A program made the position numbers and the translations under genes. A stretch of DNA of 64,000 nt. Origin: VRUE01 sp963822295 (GTDB lineage Bacteria; Actinomycetota; Thermoleophilia; Solirubrobacterales; 70-9). This document shows, piece by piece, positions 35,514-43,905 of this stretch. The stretch's first letter is position 1, and every line of letters starts with the position of its first letter. Where the stretch lies: positions 558,001 through 622,000 of the forward strand of contig CAWGHD010000002.1 of the NCBI GenBank assembly GCA_963822295.1. Direction: 5' to 3'. A model generated the notes under the pieces. The model was not told the origin of the DNA. It was given only the letters and a program-made list of their open reading frames with translations, and searched no databases.

Positions 35514-37415
35514 ATGGCGCAGCGCATCCCGCGCGACGAATCGCTGAGCCGCGTCCACGGCGTCGGCGCGCTGTTCTCGGCCGCCTACGGCAACGTCGGC
35601 TCCTCGATCTACTACGCGCTCGGCGTGACCGCGGCGTTCGCGCTCGGCCTCACCCCGTCGCCTTCGTCATCTCCGGCCTGATCTTCGCCGCCACCGCGGC
35701 CACCTACGCCGAGGCGACCGTGATGTACCCGGAGGCGGGCGGCTCCTCGAGCTTCGCCCGCCACGCCTTCAACGAGCTGGTCAGCTTCGTCGCCGCCTGG
35801 GGCCAGATGCTCAACTACGTGATCACGGTCGCGATCTCGGCCTTCTTCGTGCCCCACTACCTGGCCGTCTTCTGGGAGCCGCTGGGCGAGGCACCGGGCG
35901 ACATCATCGGCGGCGCCGTCGCTGATCGCCGCCCTGGCGTTGATCAACATCCGCGGCACCGAGGAGTCGGCGCGGCTCAACCTGGTGCTCGCGATCGCCG
36001 ACCTCGCGACCCAGGTGGTCCTGGTCGCGATCGGGCTCGTCCTCGTCCTCAGCCCGGAGATCCTGATCGACAACGTCCACCTCGGGGTCGCGCCGACCTG
36101 GAGCGACTTCGCGCTCGGGATCGCGGTCGGGATGATCGCCTACACCGGGATCGAGACGATCTCCAACATGGCCGAGGAGGCCAAGGACGCGGCGCGGACG
36201 ATCCCGCGCAGCGTCGGCCTGACCGTGATCGCGGTGCTCGGCCCTCTATCTGCTGATCCCGATCGTCGCGCTCTCGGCGATGCCGGTCACCCAGGACGCC
36301 GCCGGCGAGTTCACGACGACCCTCGGGACCGACCTTCGCCGACGACCCGATCCTCGGCATCGTCGAGAACCTCGGGCTCGGCCACGGTCTCACCGAAGTG
36401 CTGCGCTACTACGTCGGGATCCTCGCCGCGGTGATCCTGCTGATCGCGACCAACGCCGGCCTGATCGGCGTCTCCCGGCTCACCTACTCGATGGGCCAGC
36501 ACCGCCAGCTGCCGGAGGGCCTGCGCCAGGTCCATCCCCGCTATCGCACCCCGTACATCGCGATCCTCGTCTTCGCCGGGCTCGCGATGATCACCCTGAT
36601 CCCCGGGCAGACCGACTTCCTGGCGACGATGTACTCGTTCGGCGCGATGCTCTCGTTCACGATCGCCCACGTCGCGGTGATCCAGCTGCGGCGGCGAAGA
36701 TCAGAGCGACGAGCGGCCCTGGAAGCCGCCGCTCAACGTCCATGCCTTCGGCTTCGAGGTGCCGATGACCGCGGTGCTCGGCGGCCTCGGGACCTTCGCC
36801 GCCTGGATCGTCGTGATGGCGCTCAACCCGCGCACCCTGGTCGTCGGTCTCGGCTGGATGGCGTTCGGGATCGCCGTCTACGTCCTCTACCGCCGCAACC
36901 AGCGGCTGCCGCTGACCGAGACCGTGAAGGTGGTGACGCCGGAGCCGCTCGGGGTCGAGGAGATCGAGTACCGAAGCGTCCTGGTCGCCTTCGAGGACGA
37001 CGAGCCGTTCTCCGAGGAGATGGTCGCGACCGCGGTCAAGCTCGCCTCCAAGCGACGGCGCGGGATCCACGTCCACTCGATGATGACGGTGCCGACGAAC
37101 CTGCCGCTGGACGCCGAGATGCCCGAGCAGGAAGCGGAGGCGCAGAGCAAGATCGAGCAGGCGAAGCTGATCGGCGGCCAGCGCGTCACCGGCCACGTCG
37201 AGCGGGTGCGGCCCGGGCAGGCCGGCTACTCGATCGCCGAGGAGGCGAGGCTGATCAAGGCCGCCGCGATCGTCGTCGGCCTGCGCTACCGCAACGGCCA
37301 GCCGCTCTACGACAAGACCCTGCAGACGGTCCTCGCCGAGCGGCCCTGCCGGGTCATCGTCGTCTCCGACCCCAGCGACCACCAGGGGCCCGATGGCCCC
37401 GCGGCGCTCGCCTAG
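35514..37415 (+). CDS. APC-superfamily permease with C-terminal universal-stress (USP) domain, frameshifted
   Basis: Amino acid/polyamine/organocation transporter (about 12 helices, residues 1-450) followed by a cytoplasmic USP-like nucleotide-binding domain (about 480-625, EYRSVLVAFEDDEPF ... ERPCRVIVVSDP). Conserved helix-1 region GNVGSSIYYALG and EAGGSSSFARHAFNEL. Frame broken near 35660 (missing G), 35924, 36243, 36336 and 36699 (extra bases); the net shift is zero, and corrected length is about 632. Paralogue of the gene at 37617. The stop TAG (37413) starts a TAGGAT box for the next gene. Confidence 0.85.
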
Positions 37416-37425
37416 GATCGCCGCG

Positions 37426-37620
37426 ATGGCGTCCCCTGAGCGGATCTACCACGGCTCGATTCGCGCCCTCTCGGTGGTCTTCATCGTGATCGGCCTCGTC
37501 CTCCTCGCCGTCACCCTGGTCGCCGGCGGCGGCCCGCTCTCGATCGGGATCGTGCTCGGGCTCGTCTTCGTCGCGGTCGGCGCCGGGCGGCTCTGGATCA
37601 GCTCGCGGATGAGCCCGTGA
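37426..37620 (+). CDS. Small two-helix membrane protein
   Basis: 64 residues: a short polar start MASPERIYHGSIR, then two hydrophobic helices (about 14-34 and 38-55) separated by GGGP. No family recognised. It lies between two APC-USP permease genes. A TAGGAT box (37413-37418), overlapping the upstream stop codon, is 7 nt before the ATG. The stop overlaps the GTG of the next permease (GTGA), so it is coupled and may be an accessory subunit (inference). Confidence 0.65.
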   Translation: MASPERIYHGSIRALSVVFIVIGLVLLAVTLVAGGGPLSIGIVLGLVFVAVGAGRLWISSRMSP

Positions 37621-39623
37621 GCGTCGACGCCCCGCCGCCCGGGCCCGAGCCGCGGCGGCCCGTTCCCCGGCCCCTGATCGAGCGCGGCCTCGGCGTCCCC
37701 TGGCTCTTCGTCGCCGTCTACTCGGCGGTCGGCTTCTCGATCTACTTCGCGCTCGGCGTCGTCGCCGACCGCGGGCTCGGCCTGACGCCGCTGATCTTCC
37801 TCGCCGCCGGCCTGCTCTTCGTCCTCACCACCCTCAGCTACGTCGAGGGCGGCGCGATGTTCCGCGAGCGCGGCGGCTCCTCGACCTTCGCCCGCCACGC
37901 CTTCAACGAGCTGATCGCCTTCATCGCCGGCTGGGCGATCCTGATCGACTACCTGATCGTCATCGCCCTGGCGGCGATCTCGGTCCCTCACTACCTCGCG
38001 CCGGTCTCCGGCGAGCTGACCAAGCCGGGCTGGGAGATCGGCATCGCCGCCCTGGTGATCGTCGCCGTCTGCGTGCTCAACACGCTCAACATCACCGGTC
38101 GCGGCCGCGAGAAGGGGCTCGCCGTGCTCGCCCTCGCCGACGTCGTCCTGCAGCTGGCGGTGATCGTGGTCGGCGTGCTCGTCGTCATGCACCCCGAGCG
38201 GCTGACCGAGAGCCTCGACCTCTTCACCGACCCCGGCTTCGTCGACATCGTCTACGCCTCGGTGGTCGCGATGCTCGCCTACGCGGGGATCGAGGCGGCC
38301 TCGGACCTCGCCCCCGACATCGACGTCCACCCGCGCGACCTGAAGCGCATCGTCTCGATCGGCGCGCTGGCGGTGCCGCTGGTCTACGCCGGGATGGCGG
38401 CGATCGCGCTGATGGCGGTTCCGGTCGTCGCCGGCCCCGACGGGCCCCAGACCGCGCTCGGCGGCGAGTTCGTCGAGGCGCCGGTGCTCGGCGTCGTCTC
38501 CGCCTACGACCCCGCCTGGGTCGCCGACACGATGCGCTGGATGGTGGCGCTGGTCGCCGCGCCGGTCCTCTTCTGGGCGGCGACGACGTCGATGCTCGGC
38601 GTCTCCCGGCACATCTACACGCTGGCGATCAACCGCCAGATCCCGAGCTGGCTGGGAAAGCTGAGCACCCGCCACGCGACGCCCCAGGTCGCGATCGCGA
38701 TCTCCGGCGTGATGGCGATCGGCCTGGTCGCGCCCACGAACGTCAAGCTGCTCGCCGGGATCTACGCCTTCGGGGCGACCCTCGCGATCACGATCGCCCA
38801 CCTCTCGATTCTGCGCCTGCGCGTCTCCGACCCGGACCGCACGCGGCCGTTCCGTGTGCCCTGGAACGTGCAGTGGCGCGGCGCCAGCATCCCTGTTCCC
38901 GCCCTGTTCGCCGCTCTGGTGAGCGGTCTCGCTTTCCTCAGCGTCATCGCCTTCCACGACACGGCGCGCTGGGTGGGCGGCGGCTGGATGGTCTTCGGCC
39001 TGCTCTTCTACGTCGTCTACCGCAAGGTGGTCGAGGGGACGTCGCTGACCAGGCGGGTCTCGGTCAGCGAGAAGGCGCTGACCAAGCAGGTGCCCGACCT
39101 CGCCTATCGCAACATTCTCGTCCCGGTCTTCGGCACCGACCTCGACGACGACATCGTCTCCACCGCAGGACGGCTCGCGGCCGCGGCGCAGGCGGAAGCC
39201 GGGGGCGATGCCGGCGGCGCCCGCCTCGACCTCGTCTACGTCGTCCAGGTGCCGCTCAGCGAGGCTCTCGACTCGCCCCTGTCGCTGGAGGGCGAGCAGG
39301 AGGCCCGCCGGGCGCTGGAGCGGGCCAGCGACGTCGGCGACGAGTACGAGGACGTCCAGGTCAGCTCCGAGCTGATCCGCGCCCGCGACGTCGGCGCCGG
39401 CATCGTCGAGGCGGCGCGGCGCAGCGGCGCCGAGGCGATCGTCGTCGGTGCCGAGCCGCCGAGCAGGATCAGAGGCGGGGCGACCCTGGGCGGGATCGGC
39501 GCCGCCCGCCCGGCCGAGATCGGGGCCGCGACCGAGTACGTGCTCAAGAAGGCCCCGTGCAGGGTCCTGCTCACCGCTCCGCCGGAAGCTCCGGTCGAGG
39601 ACGAGGAGCCCGCCGCGGACTAG
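37617..39623 (+). CDS. APC-superfamily permease with C-terminal USP domain
   Basis: 668 residues with clean frame: 12 or so membrane helices (GVPWLFVAVYSAVGFSIYFALG at helix 1, GGSSTFARHAFNELIAFIAGW), then a cytoplasmic USP domain from about residue 490 (LAYRNILVPVFGTDLDDDIV ... APCRVLLTAPP-type ending KKAPCRVLLTAPPE). Close paralogue of 35514-37415. USP-fused APC permeases are thought to be regulated through nucleotide binding. Upstream small gene overlaps by 4 nt. The next genes are RCK/TrkA regulators, suggesting a K+ or cation theme. Confidence 0.88.
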   Translation: MSVDAPPPGPEPRRPVPRPLIERGLGVPWLFVAVYSAVGFSIYFALGVVADRGLGLTPLIFLAAGLLFVLTTLSYVEGGAMFRERGGSSTFARHAFNELIAFIAGWAILIDYLIVIALAAISVPHYLAPVSGELTKPGWEIGIAALVIVAVCVLNTLNITGRGREKGLAVLALADVVLQLAVIVVGVLVVMHPERLTESLDLFTDPGFVDIVYASVVAMLAYAGIEAASDLAPDIDVHPRDLKRIVSIGALAVPLVYAGMAAIALMAVPVVAGPDGPQTALGGEFVEAPVLGVVSAYDPAWVADTMRWMVALVAAPVLFWAATTSMLGVSRHIYTLAINRQIPSWLGKLSTRHATPQVAIAISGVMAIGLVAPTNVKLLAGIYAFGATLAITIAHLSILRLRVSDPDRTRPFRVPWNVQWRGASIPVPALFAALVSGLAFLSVIAFHDTARWVGGGWMVFGLLFYVVYRKVVEGTSLTRRVSVSEKALTKQVPDLAYRNILVPVFGTDLDDDIVSTAGRLAAAAQAEAGGDAGGARLDLVYVVQVPLSEALDSPLSLEGEQEARRALERASDVGDEYEDVQVSSELIRARDVGAGIVEAARRSGAEAIVVGAEPPSRIRGGATLGGIGAARPAEIGAATEYVLKKAPCRVLLTAPPEAPVEDEEPAAD

Positions 39624-39643
39624 ACTGCCGCCGTGGTGATCAC

Positions 39644-40084
39644 ATGTTCATCCTGATCGTCGGCTGCGGCCGAGTCGGCTCCTCGGTGGCCCGGACGATG
39701 TTGAAGGAGGGCCACGAAGTCTCCTGCCTCGACGAGGACCCGGAGTCCCATGCGCGGCTGGAGGTCGGGCTCGACAAGGCGTGGGAGGACCTCGGCGGCC
39801 GTTTCACGGTCGGCGCGGGCCTCGAGATCGATGCGCTGGTCGCCGCCGGGATCGAGGAGGCCGACGCCTTCATCGCCTCGACCGACGGCGACAACACCAA
39901 CATCGTGATCGCGCAGATCGCCCAGCGCCGCTACGAGGTCCCGACCGTGATCGCCCGCATCCTCGACCCGCTGCGGGCCGAGTGGTACCAGGAACAGGGA
40001 ATGCACACGATCTGCCCGACCCGGGTCGCGATCGACATGCTCGAGGGCGCCGTCCGCGAAGGCCAGAAGCGCGGGGACGGCTGA
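39644..40084 (+). CDS. TrkA-N (RCK) domain protein, short
   Basis: 146-residue Rossmann-fold NAD-binding RCK_N domain (MFILIVGCGRVGSSVARTMLKEGHEV, then FIASTDGDNTNIVIAQIAQ), without the C-terminal RCK_C domain. Such proteins gate K+ uptake systems such as Trk/Ktr in response to NAD(H) or nucleotides. A TAGACT box (39621-39626) overlaps the stop of the permease gene and leaves an 17-nt leader. Its stop overlaps the ATG of the second TrkA gene, so the two subunits are probably made together. Confidence 0.87.
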   Translation: MFILIVGCGRVGSSVARTMLKEGHEVSCLDEDPESHARLEVGLDKAWEDLGGRFTVGAGLEIDALVAAGIEEADAFIASTDGDNTNIVIAQIAQRRYEVPTVIARILDPLRAEWYQEQGMHTICPTRVAIDMLEGAVREGQKRGDG

Positions 40085-40794
40085 TGTACATCATCGTCGT
40101 CGGCGCCGGGAAGGTGGGCTGGAACCTCGCCCGCGAGCTGCTCGAAAAAGAGCACGAGGTGACGGTGATCGAGAACGACCGCCGCCGCTACCTGACCGTC
40201 GAGCAGGAGCTCGAGCACAACGTCTCCTACGGCGACGCCTCGGAGCTCTGGGTCCTGGAGCGGGCCGGGATCGCGCGCGCCGACATGGTGATCGCGGTCA
40301 CCGGCGACGACGAGGACAACATGCTGATCTGCCAGGTCGCCAAGGAGAAGTACGACGTCGGCCAGATCATCGCCCGCATCAACAACCCCCGCAACAAGCC
40401 CCACTTCGACCTGCTCGGCATCCGGCCCTCGGTCTCGGCCACCGACCTGATCCTGCGCCTGCTCGAGCACGAGGTGCCCGAGTACGGCCTCGTCCACCTG
40501 CTCGACCTCCAGGAGGAGCAGCTCGAGATCATCGAGATGCTGCTCGGCAAGGACTGCGGCGTGACCGGCCGCCGGGTCGGCGACCTCTCGATGCCCGAGG
40601 GCAGCCTGCTGATCTCCGTCCTCCGCGACGGCAAGGGCTTCGTCCCCGGCCCCGACACGATCCTCGAAGTCGGCGACGAGGTGCTTGCCGTGCTCGACCC
40701 GGGCAAGGAGGACGAGCTCAAGGAAATCTTCGGCCCCGGCCCCGGCCCCGGCGGCGCCAACGGGTCGGGAAACGGCACGCCCGGCGCCGGCTGA
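40084..40794 (+). CDS. TrkA-type potassium uptake regulator (RCK_N + RCK_C)
   Basis: 236 residues: RCK_N (MYIIVVGAGKVGWNLARELLEKEHEV, IAVTGDDEDNMLICQVAK) and RCK_C from about residue 140 (VTGRRVGDLSMPEGSLLISVLRDG), then a Gly/Pro-rich tail. Cytoplasmic ligand-binding subunit for a K+ transporter. No TrkH-type membrane subunit is in the window; the two APC-USP permeases directly upstream are the only adjacent membrane proteins, so they may be the partners (inference). Confidence 0.9.
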   Translation: MYIIVVGAGKVGWNLARELLEKEHEVTVIENDRRRYLTVEQELEHNVSYGDASELWVLERAGIARADMVIAVTGDDEDNMLICQVAKEKYDVGQIIARINNPRNKPHFDLLGIRPSVSATDLILRLLEHEVPEYGLVHLLDLQEEQLEIIEMLLGKDCGVTGRRVGDLSMPEGSLLISVLRDGKGFVPGPDTILEVGDEVLAVLDPGKEDELKEIFGPGPGPGGANGSGNGTPGAG

Positions 40795-40820
40795 TTCCCG
40801 AGATCGGGTAGAGGACAGAC

Positions 40821-42056
40821 ATGGCGGATCGTGAAGTCGACTTCCTCCTGATCGGCGGCGGCCTCGCCTCCGCCCACTGCGCGGCCGAGCTGCGCAAGCG
40901 CGGCGCCGAGGGCTCGATCCTCCTGGTCGGGCGCGAGCCCGAGCCGCCCTACGAACGGCCGCCCCTCTCCAAGGAGTACCTGCGCGGTGCCAATTTTGCC
41001 CGCGAGGACGCCTACGTCCATGCAGCGGGGTGGTACGAGGAACAGGACGTCGAGCTGCTCACCGGCCTCAACGTGATGTCGCTCGACCCCGAGGCGCGCA
41101 CGGCGAAGCTGCAGGGCGGCGATCAGGTCTCCTTCGACAGGGCGCTGCTCGGCACCGGGGCGATGGTCAACATCCTCCGCGTCGAGGGCGCCGAGAACGA
41201 GGGCATCCACTACCTGCGCGCCTTCGGCAACTCCGACGCGATCCGCGCCGACGCCGAGGCGGCGGAGCGCGTCGTCCTGATCGGCGGCAGCTACATCGGC
41301 ACCGAGGTGGCCGCCTCGCTGACGGCGATGGGGGTGAGCTGCTCGATCGTGATGATGGAGGAGGTCGCGCTCTCACGGACCTTCGGCGAGGAGGCAGGGC
41401 GCTGGTTCCACGAGAAGCTCGAGTCGCACGGGGTCGAGGTCCATGGCGGCGAGGAGCTCGAGGCCTTCGAGGGCGACGGGCGGGTGCGGTCGGTCGTCAC
41501 CAAGAGCGGGCTGGCGATCGAGTGCGACACGGTGATCGTCGGCGCCGGGGTGCGCGCCGACGCGCTGCTGGCGCAGCGGGCCGGCCTCGACGTCGACGAC
41601 GGCATCCTCTGCGACTCGAAGCTGCAGACCTCCGCGGCCGGGATCTACGCCGCCGGCGACTGCTGCTCCTACGACAGCGTCGTCCACGGCCGGCGCCTGA
41701 GGGTCGAGCACTGGGACGTGGCCATGCAGCAGGGGATGCACGCCGCTCGCAACATGCTCGGCGAGGACGCCGACTACGACGTCGTGCCCTACTTCTTCAG
41801 CGACCTCGCCGACTGGGCGAGCCTCGAGTACGTCGGCCCGGCGCAGGACTGGGACGAGGAGGTCTGGAGGGGCGACCGCGACGCCGGAGAGTTCTCGCTC
41901 TGGTACCTGAAGAACGGCCGCGTGGCCGGCGCCCTCAGCGTCGGGCGCTCCGAGGACCTCGCCGAGGCGCGGCGGCTGCTCGCCGACGGGGTGGATGTCT
42001 CCGAGGCCAGGGATCGAATCGCAGACGCGGACTCAGACCTGTCGTCGATATCCTGA
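40821..42056 (+). CDS. NAD(P)/FAD-dependent oxidoreductase (ferredoxin/rubredoxin reductase-like)
   Basis: 411 residues of the pyridine nucleotide-disulphide oxidoreductase class without redox cysteines: FAD motif LIGGGLASAHCAAELRKRG, the early EPPYERPPLSKEYL block typical of ferredoxin reductases and AIF-like proteins, NAD motif VLIGGSYIGTEVAASLTAMG, and AAGIYAAGDCC for FAD. Likely passes electrons from NAD(P)H to a ferredoxin or oxygenase component; no partner is adjacent. Clean frame. Confidence 0.88.
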   Translation: MADREVDFLLIGGGLASAHCAAELRKRGAEGSILLVGREPEPPYERPPLSKEYLRGANFAREDAYVHAAGWYEEQDVELLTGLNVMSLDPEARTAKLQGGDQVSFDRALLGTGAMVNILRVEGAENEGIHYLRAFGNSDAIRADAEAAERVVLIGGSYIGTEVAASLTAMGVSCSIVMMEEVALSRTFGEEAGRWFHEKLESHGVEVHGGEELEAFEGDGRVRSVVTKSGLAIECDTVIVGAGVRADALLAQRAGLDVDDGILCDSKLQTSAAGIYAAGDCCSYDSVVHGRRLRVEHWDVAMQQGMHAARNMLGEDADYDVVPYFFSDLADWASLEYVGPAQDWDEEVWRGDRDAGEFSLWYLKNGRVAGALSVGRSEDLAEARRLLADGVDVSEARDRIADADSDLSSIS

Positions 42057-42066
42057 TCGAGCACGT

Positions 42067-42137
42067 TGCGCCCTGGTGTAATGGCAGCACGCCTCGCTCT
42101 GGACGAGGTAGTCGGGGTTCAAATCCCTGGGGCGCAG
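42067..42137 (+). tRNA. tRNA-Gln (anticodon CTG)
   Basis: Folds as a cloverleaf of 71 nt: acceptor TGCGCCC/GGGCGCA, anticodon stem CCTCG/CGAGG with loop CTCTGGA (anticodon CTG, decoding CAG), and T loop TTCAAAT. Discriminator G. CCA is not encoded. Confidence 0.93.
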
Positions 42138-42189
42138 TCTTAAACCCCTGCTCAGGGCGTCGAATCGCTCTGCTACGGTCGCCTCTCCG

Positions 42190-42900
42190 ATGAGAACCCG
42201 AGCAAGCCTTCTCGTCGCCGTCCCGGTCATCGCCGTCGCCCTCGCCGGCTGCGGCGGCGACGACGACGGCGGAGACACGACCGAAGCGGCCCCGGTGGCG
42301 ACCACCGAAGCTCCCGCGACGCTCGCCAAGGAGGATCTGATCACCCAGGGCGACGCGATCTGCGCCGAGGTCAACGCCGCCGTGGGCACGGTCAACGCGA
42401 GCGAAACCGACACCGCCGACCAGGTCTCCCAGGCGGCGGACCTATACGGCGGCATGGTCGATCGCCTCCAGTCTCTGGGCCAGCCCGAGGAGGCCGAAGG
42501 CTACGACGACTTCACCGCCGCCGCCGACGCCCTCGCCCAGGCGGAGAGCGACGCGCTGCTCGCCGCCGAGCGCGAAGACGAAGAAGGGCTGCTCAGCGCC
42601 CAGGAAGAGGTCGCCTCGGCGCTCGCCACCTTCCAGGAAGCTGCTGCCGCCTACGGCTTCGAGGACTGCGCCGAGGCGCCGAGCGCGCCGGTCCCGGGCG
42701 CCGGGGCGGAAGGCTCCGAAGAAGAAGTGGCGCCCGAAGAAGTGGCTCCCGAAGAAGAAGCCGCGCCCGAAGAAGCCGCGCCCGAAGAAGAAGCCCCCGA
42801 AACCGGCGGCGCCGGCGGTGGCGTCGGAGAAGGCGGCGGCACCGCCGAACCCGCCCCCGAAGAAGGCGGCGGCGGCTCCGGCGGCATCGGCCCCGGCTGA
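42190..42900 (+). CDS. Lipoprotein with acidic Pro/Glu-rich tail
   Basis: 236 residues. Lipobox LAGC (about residues 18-21) after a basic, hydrophobic signal, so probably lipid-anchored outside the membrane. The middle (about 45-165) is helical (KEDLITQGDAICAEVNAAV, ... FQEAAAAYGFEDC) with two Cys. The C-terminal about 65 residues are repeats of A-P-E-E-(E/V) followed by Gly-rich sequence. No assigned function. TACGGT box (42174-42179) 10 nt before the ATG. Confidence 0.75.
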   Translation: MRTRASLLVAVPVIAVALAGCGGDDDGGDTTEAAPVATTEAPATLAKEDLITQGDAICAEVNAAVGTVNASETDTADQVSQAADLYGGMVDRLQSLGQPEEAEGYDDFTAAADALAQAESDALLAAEREDEEGLLSAQEEVASALATFQEAAAAYGFEDCAEAPSAPVPGAGAEGSEEEVAPEEVAPEEEAAPEEAAPEEEAPETGGAGGGVGEGGGTAEPAPEEGGGGSGGIGPG

Positions 42901-42921
42901 GCGGGCGCTACCCGAGCGCTG

Positions 42922-42949
42922 CGCGTTTTCACCACACCTCGGTGGGGTC
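42922..42949. repeat. Palindromic repeat at the 3' end of DUF559 copy 2
   Basis: 28-nt sequence beginning CGCGTTTTCACC and ending GGTGGGGTC, itself near-palindromic. It matches, inverted, the sequence at 43858-43885 in about 22 of 28 positions. It overlaps the stop codon of the DUF559 gene by 2 nt. Confidence 0.8.
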
Positions 42950-43865
42950 AATGCTTGCCGCGCTCGCGGCTATGGAGCGTGGCGGCGAGGATCTTGCGAA
43001 CGTGGGCGGGGTCGTATTTCACCTGCCAGTGGGTGAATCGGAGGGAGATGAGACCGGAGGCGACGTGAGCCTGGTCTCGTAGCCTGTCCTTGACTTGCGC
43101 CGACGGCGTCCTGTGATAGCGCAGGCCGTCGGTCTCGACAACGAGGCTCAGCTCGGGCCAGTGGAAGTCGACCTCGAACCCATTCACCAATTGCTTCGTG
43201 AGGGGAGGGGGCAGGCCCGCCGCCGCCGCGATCGGCCGGAAGAGGATCTCGAGGTCGGAGTCGGACAATCGGAAGGTTTGAGGTTTCAGCAGGCGCCGAA
43301 GGGCCCGCACGCCCGGCTCCCCGGCGAATCCTGCGAGCGCCCGGTGCAGAGCCTCAGGATCAATGAGGTCTCGCTTGTCCGCCTCGTTGACGGCTCGCTC
43401 CAGGGCGAGCGGTTCGAGCTCGGTTGCCAGGTCCAAGAGGGTGCGCGAGGGCCTGGTGACCGGAATCCCGTCCAACCTTGTCGTTTCCACCTGGGACAGT
43501 CGCGGACGGCTCCTTGCACGGATCCCGGGTCGCCGAAGATTGCAGCGGCGGCAAACGCTTATGTCGACGAAGGTTGTGCGCTCCGCGGCGATCCCCCAGA
43601 GCGCCGCTGCGCTGCGGTGGCCCAGAACCGCACCGTCGCCGCAGGCGAGCACCGCAGCCATCCAACGCCGTCTGGGCGTCAGCTGCGGCCACCCAACCGC
43701 ATAGACGCCCCGTGCGACGAGATGGAGCCGCCCGCTGGCGATCCGGTGCTCGATCGACCGAGCGCCAAAGCCCAGTTCGATCAGATCGCACCGCGTGAGC
43801 AGACCGTGCTGCCTACCCGCCAACTCCCAGGCAGCTGCCCCCTTCGTTTCCCGCTTCGACCCCAC
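42948..43865 (-). CDS. AbiEi-type winged-helix + DUF559 (Vsr-fold nuclease-like) protein, copy 2
   Basis: 305 residues with the same layout as the gene at 16193: N-terminal winged helix (RQHGLLTRCDLIELGFGARSIEHR, LVARGVYAVGWPQLTPRRR), then SRTLLDLA linker and C-terminal DUF559 (FEVDFHWPEL, VVETDGLRYH, VKDRLRDQAHVASG, LRFTHWQV), with the Glu-x-Asp and Asp-Arg residues of the Vsr-like fold. No toxin partner adjacent. The GTG start lies inside one palindromic repeat (43858-43885) and the stop touches an inverted copy (42922-42949). The repeat sequence is different from that of copy 1. Confidence 0.75.
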   Translation of the reverse strand: MGSKRETKGAAAWELAGRQHGLLTRCDLIELGFGARSIEHRIASGRLHLVARGVYAVGWPQLTPRRRWMAAVLACGDGAVLGHRSAAALWGIAAERTTFVDISVCRRCNLRRPGIRARSRPRLSQVETTRLDGIPVTRPSRTLLDLATELEPLALERAVNEADKRDLIDPEALHRALAGFAGEPGVRALRRLLKPQTFRLSDSDLEILFRPIAAAAGLPPPLTKQLVNGFEVDFHWPELSLVVETDGLRYHRTPSAQVKDRLRDQAHVASGLISLRFTHWQVKYDPAHVRKILAATLHSRERGKH

Positions 43866-43885
43866 CAGGGTGGGGTAAAGACGCG
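43858..43885. repeat. Inverted copy of the palindromic repeat at the 5' end of DUF559 copy 2
   Basis: Contains ACCCCACC-CT-GGTGGGGT, a perfect 8-bp palindrome as read on the gene's strand, and encloses the GTG start codon. Inverted relative to 42922-42949. Confidence 0.8.
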
Positions 43886-43905
43886 TCGCGCCTGACTTTC
43901 GCCCC

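Noticed and set aside
42701..42900. Glu/Pro/Ala repeats of the lipoprotein as a CRISPR-like array
   Set aside because: Codon-level protein repeat of 5 residues, no spacers, in frame with the gene.
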